From an uncultured Alphaproteobacteria bacterium (GTDB taxonomy: Bacteria; Pseudomonadota; Alphaproteobacteria; HIMB59; GCA-002718135): 35,043 nt of DNA. This document shows, one piece after another, positions 33,130 to 35,043 of the stretch (positions within the stretch are counted from its first letter, which is position 1; each line of letters begins with the position of its first letter). The notes beneath the pieces were generated by a model that worked only from the letters and a program-made list of their open reading frames with translations, did not search any database and was not told the DNA's origin. The stretch spans positions 1 through 35,043 of the forward strand of contig CABZCZ010000014.1 of NCBI GenBank assembly GCA_902524385.1, read 5' to 3'. The position numbers and the translations under genes were made by a program.

Positions 33130-34359
33130 TTAGTTTTTTGAAATACCCTTCCAAGGTATTGGACTGGACGGAATATTTTCTTTTAAGCCTCTTTGTATTT
33201 CACCTTTCTCATCATACATTGGTAAAGTACAGATCTCGCCTTTTTGCAAACTACCATCATCACAAGTAACATCAACTATTGTTCCTGGTCCAAATTCTGC
33301 TTGATCCATATGAACTATAGCAACACCACAAACTTGAAATGGCGACCATGTACTTGAAGTTACAATTCCAATTTTTTTATTATTAATAGAAATCTCAGAA
33401 TCAACTAATGCAAAACTATTTTCCACTCTCATACCCCATGTTAAACAATCTTTGCTTGCATTTAGTAAATAATCTCTCCCAATAAAATCCTCTTTATTAA
33501 AATCTATAAACTTTCCTAACCCAACAGCAAATGGAGATCTATCACTTGTAAAATCTCTCCCAGCAGATAACAGACCTGCCTCAATCCTTCTACATCTAAA
33601 TCCTGGTGAGGCTGTTAGGATCATTCCCATTTCTTTACCTTTTCTTAATATTAAGTCTCCAATTTTTTTAGAATCATTTTGTGGTCTTAAGTAAATTTCC
33701 CATCCTAGTTCATTCGTAAAACCTGTTCTACTTATAATTACTTCTTCTGAAGCAATTGAAGTTTCAGTCCAATCAAAGTAATTAAAATAATTTTTTAATG
33801 GTTGATCAACTAGTTTTTCTAATAGTTTTAGAGATTTAGGACCTTGTATTTGACTAACCCAAACATTTGGATCTTTAATTTCAACATCTAAATTTTTCGA
33901 ATGAGCTTTGTACCAACTATATAAATGCCCATCACCTTGTGCAAACCAAAATTTATTTTTTTCTAATCTTAATAATAATCCATCTGAAATCATACCTCCA
34001 TCATGGTAGCAAGCAAATTGATAAGAACATCGTCCGATTTTTACTTTTGATATATCTCTAGGAAATATTTGTTGAAGTAAATTTTCAGCATCTGGACCTG
34101 AGATTTCGTAAGGATGCTCACCCGTATGACGTAAAATTATTTCTTGTCTAGCTTTCCAATACATTTCATCTGCTGTAGCATGAGATAATTTTTCAAGCGT
34201 AAATCTCCCATCAGCGTAGTTAGTATATTCTGGGTTAAGTGGTAACTCTTGATATGTAAGAGGATGTATTTTCATGGGTCTAGCCAAATCTAGAGATCTA
34301 CCAGTTTCTTTAATAACTGGCTTTACAACAAATCTGTAATTATTAACTAAATCTCCCAT
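33130..34359 (-). CDS. GcvT-fold tetrahydrofolate-dependent methyltransferase/demethylase
   Basis: The 409-residue aminomethyltransferase-family protein has an N-terminal extension of about 60 residues, not seen in GcvT. Then come HTGEHPYEISGPDAENLLQ (78-96), the GGMISDG segment (121-127), VSQIQGPKS, SRTGFTNELGWEIYLRP, FRCRRIEAGLLSAGRDF and the C-terminal barrel ending CTLPMYDE. The Asp-Asp pair of glycine-cleavage T protein is Ser125-Asp126 here, and the rest of the glycine cleavage system is absent. It is therefore more likely a demethylase of a methylated N, S or O compound than GcvT. It is distinct in sequence from the DmdA-family gene downstream. It lies 41 bases after the homocysteine methyltransferase gene. 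Confidence 0.85.
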   Translation of the reverse strand: MGDLVNNYRFVVKPVIKETGRSLDLARPMKIHPLTYQELPLNPEYTNYADGRFTLEKLSHATADEMYWKARQEIILRHTGEHPYEISGPDAENLLQQIFPRDISKVKIGRCSYQFACYHDGGMISDGLLLRLEKNKFWFAQGDGHLYSWYKAHSKNLDVEIKDPNVWVSQIQGPKSLKLLEKLVDQPLKNYFNYFDWTETSIASEEVIISRTGFTNELGWEIYLRPQNDSKKIGDLILRKGKEMGMILTASPGFRCRRIEAGLLSAGRDFTSDRSPFAVGLGKFIDFNKEDFIGRDYLLNASKDCLTWGMRVENSFALVDSEISINNKKIGIVTSSTWSPFQVCGVAIVHMDQAEFGPGTIVDVTCDDGSLQKGEICTLPMYDEKGEIQRGLKENIPSSPIPWKGISKN

Positions 34360-34400
34360 AAAATTTATTCAACTTATCATAAAATAATGAAAAAAAAATT

Positions 34401-35042
34401 TTAAAATATATTCTTTATAGCTTCAATATGTCGTGGCTTAACTTCACAGCATCCACCTACTAAAGTAACACCTTTATTTAAAGAATTTAAAACAAATTTT
34501 TTATATTTTTCTTCTCCAAATTCTTCATTTCTAGTTCCAAGCAATTCAACAGGATCAATATAATCGTAATGACCCTCAAAACCGTCTGAATTGAATTTTT
34601 TTTTATCACTAGTAGGGAGCTGTTTAAATAAATTCATTTTGTACCCAAAAGGAAGCTTTTGTTTATTGAATATAGGAATACTTAAACTAACGATTTCAGG
34701 TGATACGCATGCTGATAATATACCACAACAGTTAAAATTTTGAATAGTTTCAAATAGTTTATCAAGACTTTCTCCAGATGGTAATTTTCCGTCATAACGT
34801 AAGTGCACACCTACAAGAACCTGTTTATTAAATTCTTTTGAAGCTTCTAAGGCAATTTTTATTTCTTTAATTGAACACAAAACATCTAAGTAAAATATAT
34901 CGACGTAATCTCTTAATATTTTTGCAATTTCATGAAAATAATTAAACATTGTTTCATCAGTTTCAAAATGTATAGGCGAATATGTATTACCTTGATTTGG
35001 TAATGAGCCAGCAACAATAACCTTTTTATCACTTTCATTTTT
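34401..35042 (-). CDS. Homocysteine S-methyltransferase (MmuM/BHMT family), 5' end outside the window
   Basis: The frame stays open to the window edge, so the N-terminal part is missing. The ATG at 34949 is internal, because VIVAGSLPNQGNTYSP, a typical family segment, precedes it. Seen further on: GVHLRYDGKLPSGES, ILSACVSPE holding the first zinc cysteine, and GGCCEVKPRHIEAI holding the Cys-Cys pair. The three cysteines bind the zinc that activates homocysteine. The enzyme makes methionine from homocysteine and a methylated donor such as S-methylmethionine, glycine betaine or DMSP. The donor cannot be told from this fragment. It precedes two THF-dependent demethylase-type genes on the same strand, which fits a shared methyl-group economy. 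Confidence 0.88.
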   Translation of the reverse strand, partial: KNESDKKVIVAGSLPNQGNTYSPIHFETDETMFNYFHEIAKILRDYVDIFYLDVLCSIKEIKIALEASKEFNKQVLVGVHLRYDGKLPSGESLDKLFETIQNFNCCGILSACVSPEIVSLSIPIFNKQKLPFGYKMNLFKQLPTSDKKKFNSDGFEGHYDYIDPVELLGTRNEEFGEEKYKKFVLNSLNKGVTLVGGCCEVKPRHIEAIKNIF

Positions 35043-35043
35043 T

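Noticed and set aside
34947-34949. ATG (minus strand) at 34949 as the start of the homocysteine methyltransferase
   Set aside because: The open frame continues to the window edge and includes the family segment VIVAGSLP upstream of it.
1-35043. CRISPR arrays, tRNAs, insertion sequences or prophage genes
   Set aside because: No regularly spaced repeats, cloverleaf-like sequences, transposase or integrase motifs were found. Almost all bases are covered by supported genes.

Overview
The window is very AT-rich and densely coded, with intergenic gaps mostly under 80 bases, AUGA-type gene overlaps and mostly TAA stops. It looks like a piece of chromosome from a streamlined, free-living marine alphaproteobacterium of the SAR11 / HIMB59 / AEGEAN-169 kind. 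That placement is inferred from composition, gene density and the presence of a DmdA-family demethylase next to osmolyte-type catabolic genes. No rRNA or ribosomal marker is present to confirm it. No tRNA, rRNA, CRISPR, transposase or integrase was seen.

Region 1 (2-17291, all + strand) is one long surface-polysaccharide cluster. It contains a GT-B glycosyl/glycerophosphotransferase cut by the window edge, a GT4 glycosyltransferase, an LIC12162-type transferase, an SDR sugar epimerase/dehydratase, a HAD phosphatase, an ABC exporter/flippase, a DUF616-type glycosyltransferase and a polytopic membrane protein. These are followed by the complete dTDP-L-rhamnose cassette in the order rmlA-rmlC-rmlD-rmlB, a GT2 (rhamnosyltransferase-like), a Wzz-like two-TM protein, an O-antigen ligase/polymerase and a WecA-like initiating phosphoglycosyltransferase. 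Together they could start a glycan on undecaprenyl phosphate, supply rhamnose, extend the chain, flip it and polymerise or ligate it.

Region 2 (17292-27464) consists of short alternating transcription units of catabolic genes. These are a class V aminotransferase-fold PLP enzyme, an aldehyde dehydrogenase, a gamma-butyrobetaine-dioxygenase-like Fe/2-oxoglutarate enzyme, an EamA exporter, an MmgE/PrpD protein translationally coupled to a MaoC-type hydratase, a GMC (choline-dehydrogenase-like) oxidoreductase and a second aldehyde dehydrogenase. Convergent neighbours are separated by only 0-7 bases.

Region 3 (27472-35043, all - strand) reads, in transcription order: homocysteine S-methyltransferase (cut by the window edge), a GcvT-fold methyltransferase, an FMN-dependent 2-hydroxyacid dehydrogenase, a ThDP-dependent decarboxylase/lyase, a transthyretin-like small protein, a DmdA-family demethylase, an OsmC protein and an ECHDC3-like crotonase. 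The last six are packed with 0-3 base gaps. The order suggests oxidation of a 2-hydroxy acid, ThDP-dependent C-C cleavage of the 2-oxo acid, and transfer of methyl groups to tetrahydrofolate and homocysteine. I propose a methylated 2-hydroxy acid as substrate. One concrete candidate is 4-dimethylsulfonio-2-hydroxybutyrate, which would be converted to DMSP and then demethylated. This is inference and is the most interesting lead in the window.
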